Shown: piece after piece, positions 26,189 to 34,929 of the stretch | Position numbering within the stretch: the stretch's first letter is position 1 | How the letters are laid out: every line of letters begins with the position of its first letter | DNA from: Bacteroidota bacterium | GTDB taxonomy: Bacteria > Bacteroidota > Rhodothermia > Balneolales > Balneolaceae | Direction: 5' to 3' | Assembly: GCA_009909035.1 (NCBI GenBank) | Contig: JAAAOB010000148.1 | Span: forward strand, 1-38,816 | DNA: 38,816 bases | Made by a program: the position numbers and the translations under genes | The notes under the pieces: generated by a model | Told to the model about the DNA's origin: nothing | Seen by the model: only the letters and a program-made list of their open reading frames with translations | Database searches by the model: none

Positions 26189-26758
26189 ATGAGGGTATAT
26201 TTTATTGCAGTATGTTTTTCGGTCGGGATTTTAGCCGCATGCGGGTCTGCTGAAGAAGAGAATGTACAGAGGGAGGAGCATCAGCAGGAAATCCAGAAGC
26301 AGCCAACATCGAATCTTCCCTATAATTTCAGATTGGAAATGGACTCCGTGCTGACTCGCTATTTTGCGCTGAAAAAGGCATTTATTGAGTCAGACAGCGA
26401 ACAGACTGTGAAAAAAGCTGAGGAGCTTTCAAGGTTTAGTAAGAGCGTGATGGATGAAGTTCTGGAAGCAAAAAAAAGGGGGCTCTGGCTGGCCATTGAC
26501 CGCATCATTCAGAAGGAATCGGAAAACCTGATATCCGAGCCGGACGTGGACGAGCAGCGGGTCTATTTCAGGCGTATTTCCAATGCAATGATCCGGATGG
26601 TGGAAGAATTCAACCCTGTAGAATACACCATATATCATATGAGTTGCCCGGATTTCAGGGGGAGGACGGCCGAGTGGCTCAGCCGCGAAGAGGATATCCG
26701 GAATCCATATCACGGTGAAGAAACCCCGGACTGCGGGGAGATTGTCCAGAGGCTTTAA
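26189..26758 (+). CDS. DUF3347-like lipoprotein
   Basis: A 189-residue lipoprotein when started at 26189, where a short signal peptide ends in GILAAC; the open frame extends 11 codons upstream, which would spoil the signal. The mature part has a helical region (LTRYFALKKAFIESDSE...AEELSRF) and a C-terminal block CPDFRGRTAEWLSREEDIRN with PYHG and CGEI, the DUF3347 pattern. In copper-efflux adaptor proteins that block normally reads CPM...W...NPY.G..M..CG; here both methionines are replaced, while the cysteines and tryptophan are kept. It stands alone. Periplasmic metal-related role is possible but unsupported. Confidence 0.6.
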   Translation: MRVYFIAVCFSVGILAACGSAEEENVQREEHQQEIQKQPTSNLPYNFRLEMDSVLTRYFALKKAFIESDSEQTVKKAEELSRFSKSVMDEVLEAKKRGLWLAIDRIIQKESENLISEPDVDEQRVYFRRISNAMIRMVEEFNPVEYTIYHMSCPDFRGRTAEWLSREEDIRNPYHGEETPDCGEIVQRL

Positions 26759-26875
26759 CGGGCAGGGGGACCGGACAGCGGGTCAAAAACAATTTTGCCA
26801 GAAGGCAGAGGTTGGGTCAAAAACATGTTATTTTATTCTTTTGAGTAGTTAAAGCATCACACGCCCCTTTCCAGC

Positions 26876-28783
26876 ATGACCTATCTATCAGTAGAAAATC
26901 TTTCCAAGAGTTTTGGCATTAAAACACTGTTTGAAGACATTACCTTTGGTCTTTCAAAGGGTGATAAAACCGCCCTTGTTGCCCCAAATGGAACCGGTAA
27001 ATCAACTCTGCTTCGTATTATTGCCGGCGAAGAGGTGCAGGACAGCGGCGAAGTGATGACCCAGAACGATATCCGGATCGGCTACCTGATGCAGGAGCCG
27101 AAGCTGCATGCGGGAATGACGATTCGCGAATACATCCTGCAGGGCGATTCCGATATCACGGCCATTATTAAGCAGTACGAAGAGGCGGTAGATCAACAGG
27201 CAGAGGACTTTAACGAAACAACCCAGGACGCCTACATGAAGGCCACAGCCGCGATGGACGCCGCCAATGCGTGGGATTTTGAGCAGCGGATGGAGCAGAT
27301 ACTCGGCAAACTGGACATCACCGACCTGAACCGCTCCATTGGCACGCTGTCGGGCGGAGAAAGAAAGCGGGTGGCGCTGGCATTTGTATTGATTGATAAT
27401 CCCGATCTGATCATCCTGGATGAGCCTACGAACCACCTGGATCTCGATATGATTGAATGGCTGGAAGGCTACCTGATAAAAAGCAACGTGACCCTTCTGA
27501 TGGTGACTCACGACCGGTACTTCCTGGACCGTGTCTGCAATCACATTTTGGAAATGGATGCCGGGGAGCTCTACCACCACAACGGCAATTACGGCTATTA
27601 CCTGCAGAAAAAGGCTGAACGCGAACAGCAGGAACAGGCGGAGCTACACAAAGCAGGACAGCTCTATAAAAAAGAACTCGACTGGATGCGGCGCCAGCCC
27701 AAAGCCCGGACGAGCAAATCCAAATCCCGGATCGATGCGTTTCACAAAACCAAAGAGAAGGTCACATCGGCCACCGACGGGAGAGAACTGGAGCTGGATG
27801 TCTCATCACGACGGATTGGCGGACAGGTGCTGGAGCTGGAAAAAATTTCCAAATCGTACGGCGACCTCACCATTCTAAATGACTTTACCTACTCGTTCAA
27901 TAAGGGCGAACGAATCGGCATCATCGGGAAAAATGGCGTGGGCAAGAGCACATTCCTGAAAATAATTACCGGCGAAGAGCAACCAGACTCCGGTGATGTA
28001 AACACGGGCGCAACCATTGAATATGGTCACTACCGACAGCAGGACGTGGATTTTGATGAAAACCTGAGACCGATTGAAGTGGTGAAAGAGGTGGCATCAG
28101 TCATCGAACTGTCGGACGGCAGCCAGATTTCCGCGTCACAGTTCCTGGAACATTTTATGTTTCCCGGAAAGCTTCAGTATACACCGGTGGGCAAACTCAG
28201 CGGGGGGGAAAAACGGCGGCTTGCATTGATGATGGTTCTGATCAACAACCCCAATTTCCTGATCCTGGATGAGCCGACCAACGACCTGGACCTGATGACC
28301 CTTCAAAAGCTGGAGGAGTTCTTGCTCAATTTCGGCGGATGCCTGATTGTTGTTTCGCACGACAGGTTTTTTATGGATAAGCTGGTGGACCACTACTTTG
28401 TGTTTGAGGGAGACGGCGTGATCCGGGACCATAACGGCACCTACATGGAGTACCGGGAACTCAAAGAAGAGGAACAGGCTGAACAGCGGCGTATAGAAAA
28501 AGAGAAAAAATCAGCCCGTAAACCGGCCCCTTCCCGGTCAAAAGCTACTGAAAAAAAGAGGTCCACACTTACATTCAGGGAGAAGAAAGAACTAAAAAAA
28601 CTGGAAAAAGAGATCGCAGCCCTGGAGGAGAAAAAAACGGCTATTGAGACCAAAATGGGCAACGGAGCCCTGGATGCTGATGAGCTGCAAAAAGCCTCTG
28701 AGCAGTATGGAGAGCTTACAGACGAGATCGACGAAACGACCCTGCGCTGGCTGGAACTGGCCGAAAAAGATGAGGAATCCTGA
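26876..28783 (+). CDS. ABC-F ATPase, Uup-type
   Basis: A 635-residue soluble protein with two ABC ATPase domains and no membrane segment. First domain: Walker A APNGTGKSTLL (36-46), signature LSGGERKRVALAF, Walker B LIILDEPTNHLDL. Second domain: Walker A GKNGVGKSTFLK, signature LSGGEKRRLALMM, Walker B FLILDEPTNDLDL. The domains are joined by a charged helical linker, and a Lys/Glu-rich C-terminal coiled coil (about 540-630) fits the Uup subgroup, whose members act on ribosomes or branched DNA. The amidohydrolase gene follows after 74 bp. Confidence 0.88.
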   Translation: MTYLSVENLSKSFGIKTLFEDITFGLSKGDKTALVAPNGTGKSTLLRIIAGEEVQDSGEVMTQNDIRIGYLMQEPKLHAGMTIREYILQGDSDITAIIKQYEEAVDQQAEDFNETTQDAYMKATAAMDAANAWDFEQRMEQILGKLDITDLNRSIGTLSGGERKRVALAFVLIDNPDLIILDEPTNHLDLDMIEWLEGYLIKSNVTLLMVTHDRYFLDRVCNHILEMDAGELYHHNGNYGYYLQKKAEREQQEQAELHKAGQLYKKELDWMRRQPKARTSKSKSRIDAFHKTKEKVTSATDGRELELDVSSRRIGGQVLELEKISKSYGDLTILNDFTYSFNKGERIGIIGKNGVGKSTFLKIITGEEQPDSGDVNTGATIEYGHYRQQDVDFDENLRPIEVVKEVASVIELSDGSQISASQFLEHFMFPGKLQYTPVGKLSGGEKRRLALMMVLINNPNFLILDEPTNDLDLMTLQKLEEFLLNFGGCLIVVSHDRFFMDKLVDHYFVFEGDGVIRDHNGTYMEYRELKEEEQAEQRRIEKEKKSARKPAPSRSKATEKKRSTLTFREKKELKKLEKEIAALEEKKTAIETKMGNGALDADELQKASEQYGELTDEIDETTLRWLELAEKDEES

Positions 28784-28857
28784 GGTTAAGTTTAAAAAGA
28801 TATCCCGCCATCTCTTTCTTATCTTTTCTAATTCACTCATCCACCCAAACGGTTACA

Positions 28858-30420
28858 ATGCAATCTATTATACTCCGACTCATTACTGTTGTATGGCTGC
28901 TATTTTTACTTTCGTGCAGCGGCGCAGAAGATAGATCCACAGCGGATCTGTTGATTACCAATGCCACAATTGTGGACGGCAGCGGCGGCGAACGGGTCAC
29001 CGGCAGCATTCTGGTGGAGGACGGAATCATCACAAAGATTGGAGAGATCGCTTCCGACGAATATTCGGCGGCAATAACTGTAGATGCGGACGGACGGGTG
29101 GTTAGCCCCGGGTTCATCGATACGCACTCGCACGGAGATCCGCTGGAAACACCGCGGTTTGATAACTTTCTGTCGATGGGAGTGACCACCATCACTCTTG
29201 GGCAGGACGGGAGCAGTCCGCGTACCGACAACGTATCCGGCTGGATGGATGATGTTGACCGGCAGGGAACCGGGCCGAATATCCTCTATTTTGCCGGTCA
29301 TAACTCCCTTCGCCGGTTGGTGGATGCCCCGCGGCAATCAAACCTGGACACCCGCTACATTATTGGGATGCAGGAGCTTTTAAAAAATGCCATGGCTGAC
29401 GGGGCATTTGGCTTGACGACGGGCCTTGAATACGATCACGGCAGGTTTGCCGACCTGCCGGAGCTGGTGGCACTGGGCGAAACCGTGGCGGAAACCAACG
29501 GCGTGGTGATGAGTCACATGCGAAATGAAGATGACGATCAGATCGAAGATTCTGTCAGGGAGCTGTTACAACAGGGGCGCGAATCGGGTGTAAGCGTTCA
29601 TGCTTCGCATATCAAAATTGTGTTTGGCGACACCCCGCGGCAGGCTGAATCTGTGCTGGCCCTGATGCAGGAGGCCCGCAATGAAGGCCTGACCGTTACG
29701 GCCGACCTGTACCCCTACACCGCCAGCTACACGGGGATTGCCATTCTGTTTCCCGACTGGGCTCTGCCGCCAAACGACTACGATGAAGTGGTGAAAAATC
29801 GCAGGGAAGAGCTGGCCGATTACCTGCGGGAACTTGTGAATAAGAGAAATGGCCCGGAGGCTACGCTGTTTGGTACAGAACCGTGGGCAGGCCAGACGCT
29901 CGCCGATCTGGCCGACACCATGAATAAGCCGTTCGAAGACGTTTTAATTGAAGATATCGGGCCGAGCGGAGCCAGTGCAGCTTATTTTGTGATGGATGAA
30001 GAGGTAATGCGTCAATTTCTAACCGGCCCGTATGTGATGGTCAGCTCCGACGGCAGCCCGACCATGCATCATCCCCGCGGCTATGGAAGTTTTGCAAAAA
30101 TCATCCGACAGTATGTGAGCCAGGAGGAGCTTCTCTCCCTGGAAGAGGCAATCTATAAAATGAGCGGCCTCCCTGCAGAGACGTTAGGTTTATCAGATCC
30201 GGCGACTGCCGAGACCCGCCGCGGATTGATTCGCGAAGGGTTTGCCGCCGACCTGCTGATTTTTGATCCGGCAGCTGTGACCGATAACGCCACGTTTGAA
30301 GATCCTCATGCCTATGCGGAAGGATTTGACTGGGTATTTGTGAACGGGAAGGCTGTGATTGAAGAAGGGGAACGCAATGACCTTCTTCCGGCGGGAGTAC
30401 TACGAAGGAATTCTCGGTAG
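28858..30420 (+). CDS. D-aminoacylase-type amidohydrolase lipoprotein
   Basis: A 520-residue exported amidohydrolase (lipobox LLSC, C20). The N-terminal strand LLITNATIVDGSG and metal motif FIDTHSHGDP (H90, H92), then SHMRNEDD, VHASHIK and SSDGSPTMHHPRGYGSF, match the N-acyl-D-amino-acid deacylase branch. The classical enzyme has a metal-bridging cysteine in a GNCG loop; here the equivalent loop reads LGQDGSS, with no cysteine, as in other members of the broader family. Likely cleaves an N-acyl amino acid or D-dipeptide in the periplasm or at the surface. Substrate uncertain. Confidence 0.78.
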   Translation: MQSIILRLITVVWLLFLLSCSGAEDRSTADLLITNATIVDGSGGERVTGSILVEDGIITKIGEIASDEYSAAITVDADGRVVSPGFIDTHSHGDPLETPRFDNFLSMGVTTITLGQDGSSPRTDNVSGWMDDVDRQGTGPNILYFAGHNSLRRLVDAPRQSNLDTRYIIGMQELLKNAMADGAFGLTTGLEYDHGRFADLPELVALGETVAETNGVVMSHMRNEDDDQIEDSVRELLQQGRESGVSVHASHIKIVFGDTPRQAESVLALMQEARNEGLTVTADLYPYTASYTGIAILFPDWALPPNDYDEVVKNRREELADYLRELVNKRNGPEATLFGTEPWAGQTLADLADTMNKPFEDVLIEDIGPSGASAAYFVMDEEVMRQFLTGPYVMVSSDGSPTMHHPRGYGSFAKIIRQYVSQEELLSLEEAIYKMSGLPAETLGLSDPATAETRRGLIREGFAADLLIFDPAAVTDNATFEDPHAYAEGFDWVFVNGKAVIEEGERNDLLPAGVLRRNSR

Positions 30421-30439
30421 GGAGTGATTGAAAAAAATA

Positions 30440-30584
30440 GTGTCCTGTCATTCATAAAGTGTCGTATATCTCTGTAGTCATCGGATGAGTTGATTCTGAA
30501 AAATCGAGTCATCATGAATTAAAATGTCATTCATCGTAGACTCATCCGATGACTTGCATGCGGTCAACGTATTGTTGACATAAC
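30440..30584. repeat. Intergenic repeat family R2, long copy
   Basis: The last 60 bp (30525-30584) match 34852-34910 almost base for base. This copy also holds a perfect 14-bp inverted repeat (30477-30490 with 30540-30553) and a direct duplication of TGTCATTCAT. The shorter copy looks like a deletion between those duplicated words. It lies between convergent genes and could act as a terminator for either. Confidence 0.7.
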
Positions 30585-30603
30585 AAAAGCCTCATCTTTG
30601 AAT

Positions 30604-33151
30604 TTATTCACGAGTAGACTGCTTTTCTAAAATTGAATGGGCCCTGAAGAGCATGTCGGCGGACTGCAGAATTTTCATTCTCAGTTGTGGATTGTAATCA
30701 GGGCGGCTGTCAAGAAACTGACGGACTGTTTGGACGGCGTCTGCCGACGAGTGATTTTGGAGTATAACTGGCATCCAGCCAGCGGCTTGGAAAAAAGATA
30801 TCGCTGGTCACCTGGATCTCCTGCAGCAGCTCAAGGCTTGGCAGAATATATCTCTCCGACTCATCGACGCGCAGCGGATGGTGCAGGTAGCCGAGCGCTC
30901 CAAGTACCCACGATTCCGTGTGGCGGTTCTCGGCCTCTTTCAGAGATTCAAAGAAATCAGCCCGTGTTTCAGGAGAATCAGACAGAGCCGGCAGAATGTA
31001 TTCAAACCGGCGTTTCCGGTCCTCATCTTCAATCCTTTCCAGTTGCGTGCTCAGGATTTCTTCAGCGTTTCGATGCTCTTTCACTGCAAGATCTCCCGCC
31101 ATGCTGATATAATCCGACTCAGATAAGTTGAGTCCGTCAATCGTACGTTCGCCGCTCCAGATCTCGTAGATTTTTTCCACCTGGTCATCAGAAAGCGCAA
31201 TATTCCGGAATGTATTAAAGAAGATTTTCTTCCGGGTTGCATCCGGCTGCTGAAGCATCTGGTTCCATACAATTGATTCCAGCTTTGGCCCCAATTCGCT
31301 GCGCGTCTTCTGCGTTATGAGATTCCAGTAGAGGGTTTCCAGGTGGGCAAGGGATCTGTTCAGCAGCAGTTGATTCTCTTCCGCCTGTATAATCTGCTGC
31401 AGCTCGGTAAAATAGGCCTCCGGCTCAATCACTCCTTCCAGAATGTTTTCATAGATATTGATCAGTTCAGCGCCTTTTGCCCGGTCACCAAGTTCCTCCC
31501 AACCGGAGAGGGTGCTGACAGATCCCGGAAAGAGTCCGTAGCCATGTCCATTTTCATTGAAAACAAGAGTGGAAGCGGTATCGAAATCCGCAGCTGTTCT
31601 CTCACTTTCGGAGTGAACGCTGTGGATGATGTGATCATCCACCTGATTTTCAAGGATGGTAAATTGCTGGGGCCAGATCCGGTTTTCACCAGACGGATCT
31701 GCCTGACGGACCTGCACCGGTTGTCCCGGTTCCACTTCAAGATGCGGCCTGCCCGGGCTGTTCACCCACACCTCGCTCCACTGCTCCAGGTCCTTCTCTG
31801 TTTTTTGATCCAGGATGTTAATCAGGTCCGGCCAGGTGGCGTTCTCAAACGCATAGCGATCCAGGTACTCTCGCATTCCGTCCCGGAACAGATCTTCACC
31901 GGTCAAAAGCTCAAGCTGACGCATCATTATGGGCGCTTTGTTGTAAATAATGGCCCCGTACATCTGGCCGGCCTCGTTCAGATTTGGCAGGTGCTGGCGG
32001 ATGGCGTTCGCGCCTTCGGTCCTGTCCACCGAATAGGCGGAGGGATGGTGGCGAAGCATAAAGTTTAGGTCGTGGTTAATGTCGGGAAAGTCGGGGTTGA
32101 CCATCTTGGCTGCCATAAAATTGGCAAATACCTCTTTGGTCCAGACGTCATTGAACCACTTCATCGTCACGAAGTTACCAAACCACATATGGGCGGTTTC
32201 GTGGGCAATCAGGCTGGCGCGGCTGAGCAGCTGTGATTCCGAGGGATCTTCATCCAGGAAAAGCGATCCGGCGCGGTACTGAATAGCCCCGGTATGTTCC
32301 ATACCGCCGTATTGGAAGGATGGGATGAGCGCAAAATCAAACTTTTGAAAGGGGTAATCGATGCCGGTGTACTCTTCCAGCCACTGCAGCGAGGAAGCGT
32401 GGAGGTCAAAAACCGCATCCAGGTTTCGCTCCACCTTTGCAGTGTCGGTCTCCCGGTGCAGCATGGTCATCTCTACTCCCCCGACGGTGCGGGTCACCGA
32501 TTCAAAATTACCGGCAACAAATGAGAAGAGATACGAGCTGAAGCGGTCGGATGGGGCAAACTCCATCACGTGTGTGGAGTCCATTTCTATGATCGATTCA
32601 ACTTCCGCGTTGGAGATCGCCTGCCACGATTCGGGGATTTCGAGCGTGAGTTCAAAGACGGCTTTCAGATCCGGCTGATCAAAAAGCGGAAATGCCGTCC
32701 GGGCCCGGTCGGGCACAAAGAGCGTGTAGAGATAATCGGGATTCCGGTTGAGTGATGACTCCCCGGCAACAAACGCAATGTCCACAATATTTTCGCCCGG
32801 CGTAAGGTGTTCAGCCGGCAGCAAAATGTGTTCGTTTTCGAATGTAATGGGGACAGCTGATCCATTGATGGTCAGGGATTGGAGATGTTCCGGAGACTCC
32901 CGGAAGTCGAGCGGAATATCCGCCCCGTCATCCGTAAGGCTAAACCGGATAGAGACCGTTGCATCAATGAAATCCCGCCTGTTTTCCGGGATGCTAAAAA
33001 AGAGCGTGTAGCGAATATCCGTAATCAGAGATTTGCGAAATTCCGCCAGCTGAAGGGAGACACCCGCTTCATTTGGCGGCACCTCCCGGCTGCAGGATGA
33101 TAGGTGGATGGCCAGAACCGCAGCTGAAAAGAGGAGCAGAGAGGCTTTCAT
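30604..33151 (-). CDS. M1 family aminopeptidase, frameshifted near C-terminus
   Basis: An exported lipoprotein (SSC, C20) of the M1 zinc aminopeptidase family. The zinc site is HETAH (H317, E318, H321) with E340 at the standard spacing; the substrate-binding GxMEN motif reads GGMEH (282-286). The uninterrupted frame stops at 30710, after FFPSRWLDASYTPKSL. In the next frame the sequence continues as DAVQTVRQFLDSRPDYN then LRMKILQSADMLFRA to a stop at 30604, which is the normal family C-terminus. The shift is 1 nt and could lie in the AAAA run just before (about 30760). I therefore give the full extent; it may be a sequencing indel or a genuine recent mutation. It would trim N-terminal residues from peptides outside the cytoplasm. 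Confidence 0.78.
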
Positions 33152-33227
33152 AATATCATACGCATTTTATGGGTTGAACAGGGGATTGATGGTTACATCA
33201 TGGATGTAAAAGTATCTGAAGGACGGA

Positions 33228-33605
33228 TTACCGGCGATTCAACACGCCAATGGCCAGGAACATCCATCCCAGGATAAATGCAACACCGCCGATCGGGGTG
33301 ATGGCGCCAAGCCAGCCGGTGTCGGTGAGCGTGAGCAGGTAGAGGCTTCCGGAGAAAATCAGAATCCCGGCTATAAAACTGTATCCGCACCATCTCAACC
33401 ACCGGTTTTCGGGAATGGCGAGGGTAATGGCTCCCAGAAGCAAAAGGCCCAGCGCGTGATAGAAATGATACTCCACGCCGGTTTGATAAACCTGGAAACG
33501 ATCGGGCGTGAGCATGTCCTGCACAAGGTGCGCACCAAACGCCCCAAAAGCCACGGCAAGAGCCATGAAAATCGCACCTGACACAATGAGAGTTCGTGGA
33601 GTCAT
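33228..33605 (-). CDS. DUF423 membrane protein
   Basis: A 125-residue integral membrane protein of the DUF423 (YwdK/YgdD) family with four hydrophobic helices. Family marks are GAFGAHL near the N-terminus, a VEYHFYHALGLL segment (about 44-55) and the TPIGGVAFILGW C-terminal helix. Function unknown across the family. Its start is 330 bp from the next gene, with repeat R3 between; the M1 gene begins 76 bp downstream of its stop. Confidence 0.85.
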   Translation of the reverse strand: MTPRTLIVSGAIFMALAVAFGAFGAHLVQDMLTPDRFQVYQTGVEYHFYHALGLLLLGAITLAIPENRWLRWCGYSFIAGILIFSGSLYLLTLTDTGWLGAITPIGGVAFILGWMFLAIGVLNRR

Positions 33606-33664
33606 TGAGGTGATTGGATTGGTTATTGATGATTTATGATTGTTGATTAGCCTGGTGTTGAGTC

Positions 33665-33756
33665 ATCGATGGAGTGACGGAGTTGTTGGATGAGGACCTT
33701 CACCGGACAAGACACCCGGCCGTTCGAGACCTGTCGTAAAGATTCGGACCTGCCCC
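33665..33756 (+). repeat. Intergenic repeat family R3, copy 2
   Basis: Matches the reverse complement of 114-237 but lacks the internal 13-bp hairpin segment. Shared words include GTTGTTGGATGAGGACCTTC, GACACCCGGCCGTTCGAGAC and GTAAAGATTCG. The surrounding gap (33606-33935) holds no gene; open frames across it in both directions are not conserved between copies. Confidence 0.7.
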
Positions 33757-33935
33757 ACTTATCTGATGACGGGAAGTCGACGGATGAAAATGGTACATTA
33801 TCCAGACAAATCAGCATTGACAAGACACTATTCAAAAACCGGCTATCTGCCGATCTCACCATCGTTTGCCTTTGCTGACTCACGACAGTTTGTATTCTAT
33901 CAAACCGTTCAAAAATCCTTGCGGATTTGTGCGTA

Positions 33936-34562
33936 TCACCTTCCAAAGCTGATGTTAATATCAAGTTCAACCTCTTTTTGACAGGAAATTCGCACCCGAT
34001 CTCCTGCAACTTGTACCCTGCGCCCTGCAGCCGTGTAGGTTCCTTCCAGGATGGCGGGGCCATTTTTCATCAGTTTTACGATCAGTTTTTGGCCATTATC
34101 ACCAGAGGCCTCTGGAAGTTTGGAGTGATCGGCATCTGTGCCGGCGCCGAATTCTATGTTCTTGTGGGAATTGTCGCAGGCGGGTTTATTGCCGGACGCC
34201 CCGCAGCGGCAAAAGGCGAAACGAGTATCTTCCAGCACCACATTGCCCTCGTGATCTTGAACTTCGATGTCGCCGTACATGTAAATCGGCCCGTCTTCCT
34301 GCAACGAGATCCGGTTGCTGGACGGGGCGGCCTCGGTCCGGTCCGACGTTTTCATTTCGTACTGAAGCGCACCGGTCGGGCATGTTTCAATTACATCGGC
34401 AATTGCCTCTCCCGGCGCTTTGTCAGCATCAATCCAGGGTTTTCGTTCGGGATTGAACACATCCGGGTTACCGGCAACACAATTTGCCGCATGGATGCAT
34501 CGTTTTAGATCGTACGTGACAGTTATCTCTTTTCCTTCGTAAGTCAACACTTTTTCTTCCAT
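33936..34562 (-). CDS. Mono-cluster ferredoxin-like plus CDGSH iron-sulfur protein
   Basis: A 208-residue protein when started at 34562 (MEEKVLTYEG); the frame extends 13 codons upstream into the promoter region. The N-terminal part (about 1-70) is a (4Fe-4S)-binding domain with cysteines in KRCIHAANC and ETCPTGAL. The second part carries a CDGSH-type 2Fe-2S site FCRCGASGNKPACDNSH, with C-x-C, C and H ligands kept and the usual Gly of CDGSH replaced by Asn. Such fusions are common in bacteria and may handle electron transfer or iron-sulfur storage. A UbiA-like membrane gene lies upstream, after a 367-bp gap with repeats. Confidence 0.82.
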   Translation of the reverse strand: MEEKVLTYEGKEITVTYDLKRCIHAANCVAGNPDVFNPERKPWIDADKAPGEAIADVIETCPTGALQYEMKTSDRTEAAPSSNRISLQEDGPIYMYGDIEVQDHEGNVVLEDTRFAFCRCGASGNKPACDNSHKNIEFGAGTDADHSKLPEASGDNGQKLIVKLMKNGPAILEGTYTAAGRRVQVAGDRVRISCQKEVELDINISFGR

Positions 34563-34603
34563 AGCATTTGTTTTGGTGTGTGAATGTTTTTCAATAGTCA
34601 ATT

Positions 34604-34633
34604 AAAGCTTTTCATGGCTATTTTAAAAGCTTT
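34604..34633. promoter_or_regulatory. Inverted repeat upstream of the CDGSH gene
   Basis: AAAGCTTTT (34604-34612) and AAAAGCTTT (34625-34633) are 9-bp perfect arms about 40 bp upstream of the chosen start. It could be an operator or a chance AT-rich palindrome. Confidence 0.3.
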
Positions 34634-34694
34634 GTATGAATGTTTTGAACAAACGGACTTTTTTGAACCGGTGGTGCTTTTTCTTTAATCTAAT

Positions 34695-34835
34695 GTGGTT
34701 TCATTCCCCGACTTTCCGGGTCGGAAAAAAGATAAAAGTCCCCTTAAAGGGGGACACCCACCAAAAAGCTCATATTTTTGAAAAAATTATGGATTTCAAG
34801 TTGATACTTCCTGGGCTCTGCCCCGTGGCAGTTCA
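34695..34835. repeat. Intergenic repeat family R1, copy B
   Basis: Matches 2045-2200 in both end blocks (GTGGTTTCATTCCCCGAC with GGGTCGGAAAA; and AAAATTATGG, TTGATAC, GGGCTCTGCCCC). Its middle carries a GTCCCC/GGGGGAC hairpin not present in copy A. Confidence 0.65.
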
Positions 34836-34847
34836 TTCAACCTCAGT

Positions 34848-34910
34848 ATCCTGTCATTCATAGTAGACTCATCCAATGCCTTGCATGCAACACCGTATTG
34901 CTGACATAAC
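34848..34910. repeat. Intergenic repeat family R2, short copy
   Basis: Nearly identical to 30525-30584 (words TGTCATTCAT, GTAGACTCATCC, CTTGCATGC, CGTATTG, TGACATAAC). It abuts an R1 copy, forming a composite repeat in the gap before the UbiA-like gene's end. Confidence 0.7.
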
Positions 34911-34929
34911 ACTCAGTCTGTACGAAGGT

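Noticed and set aside
33647..34063. Open frame of 138 codons
   Set aside because: Covers repeat R3 and the antisense end of the iron-sulfur gene, with no conserved domain.
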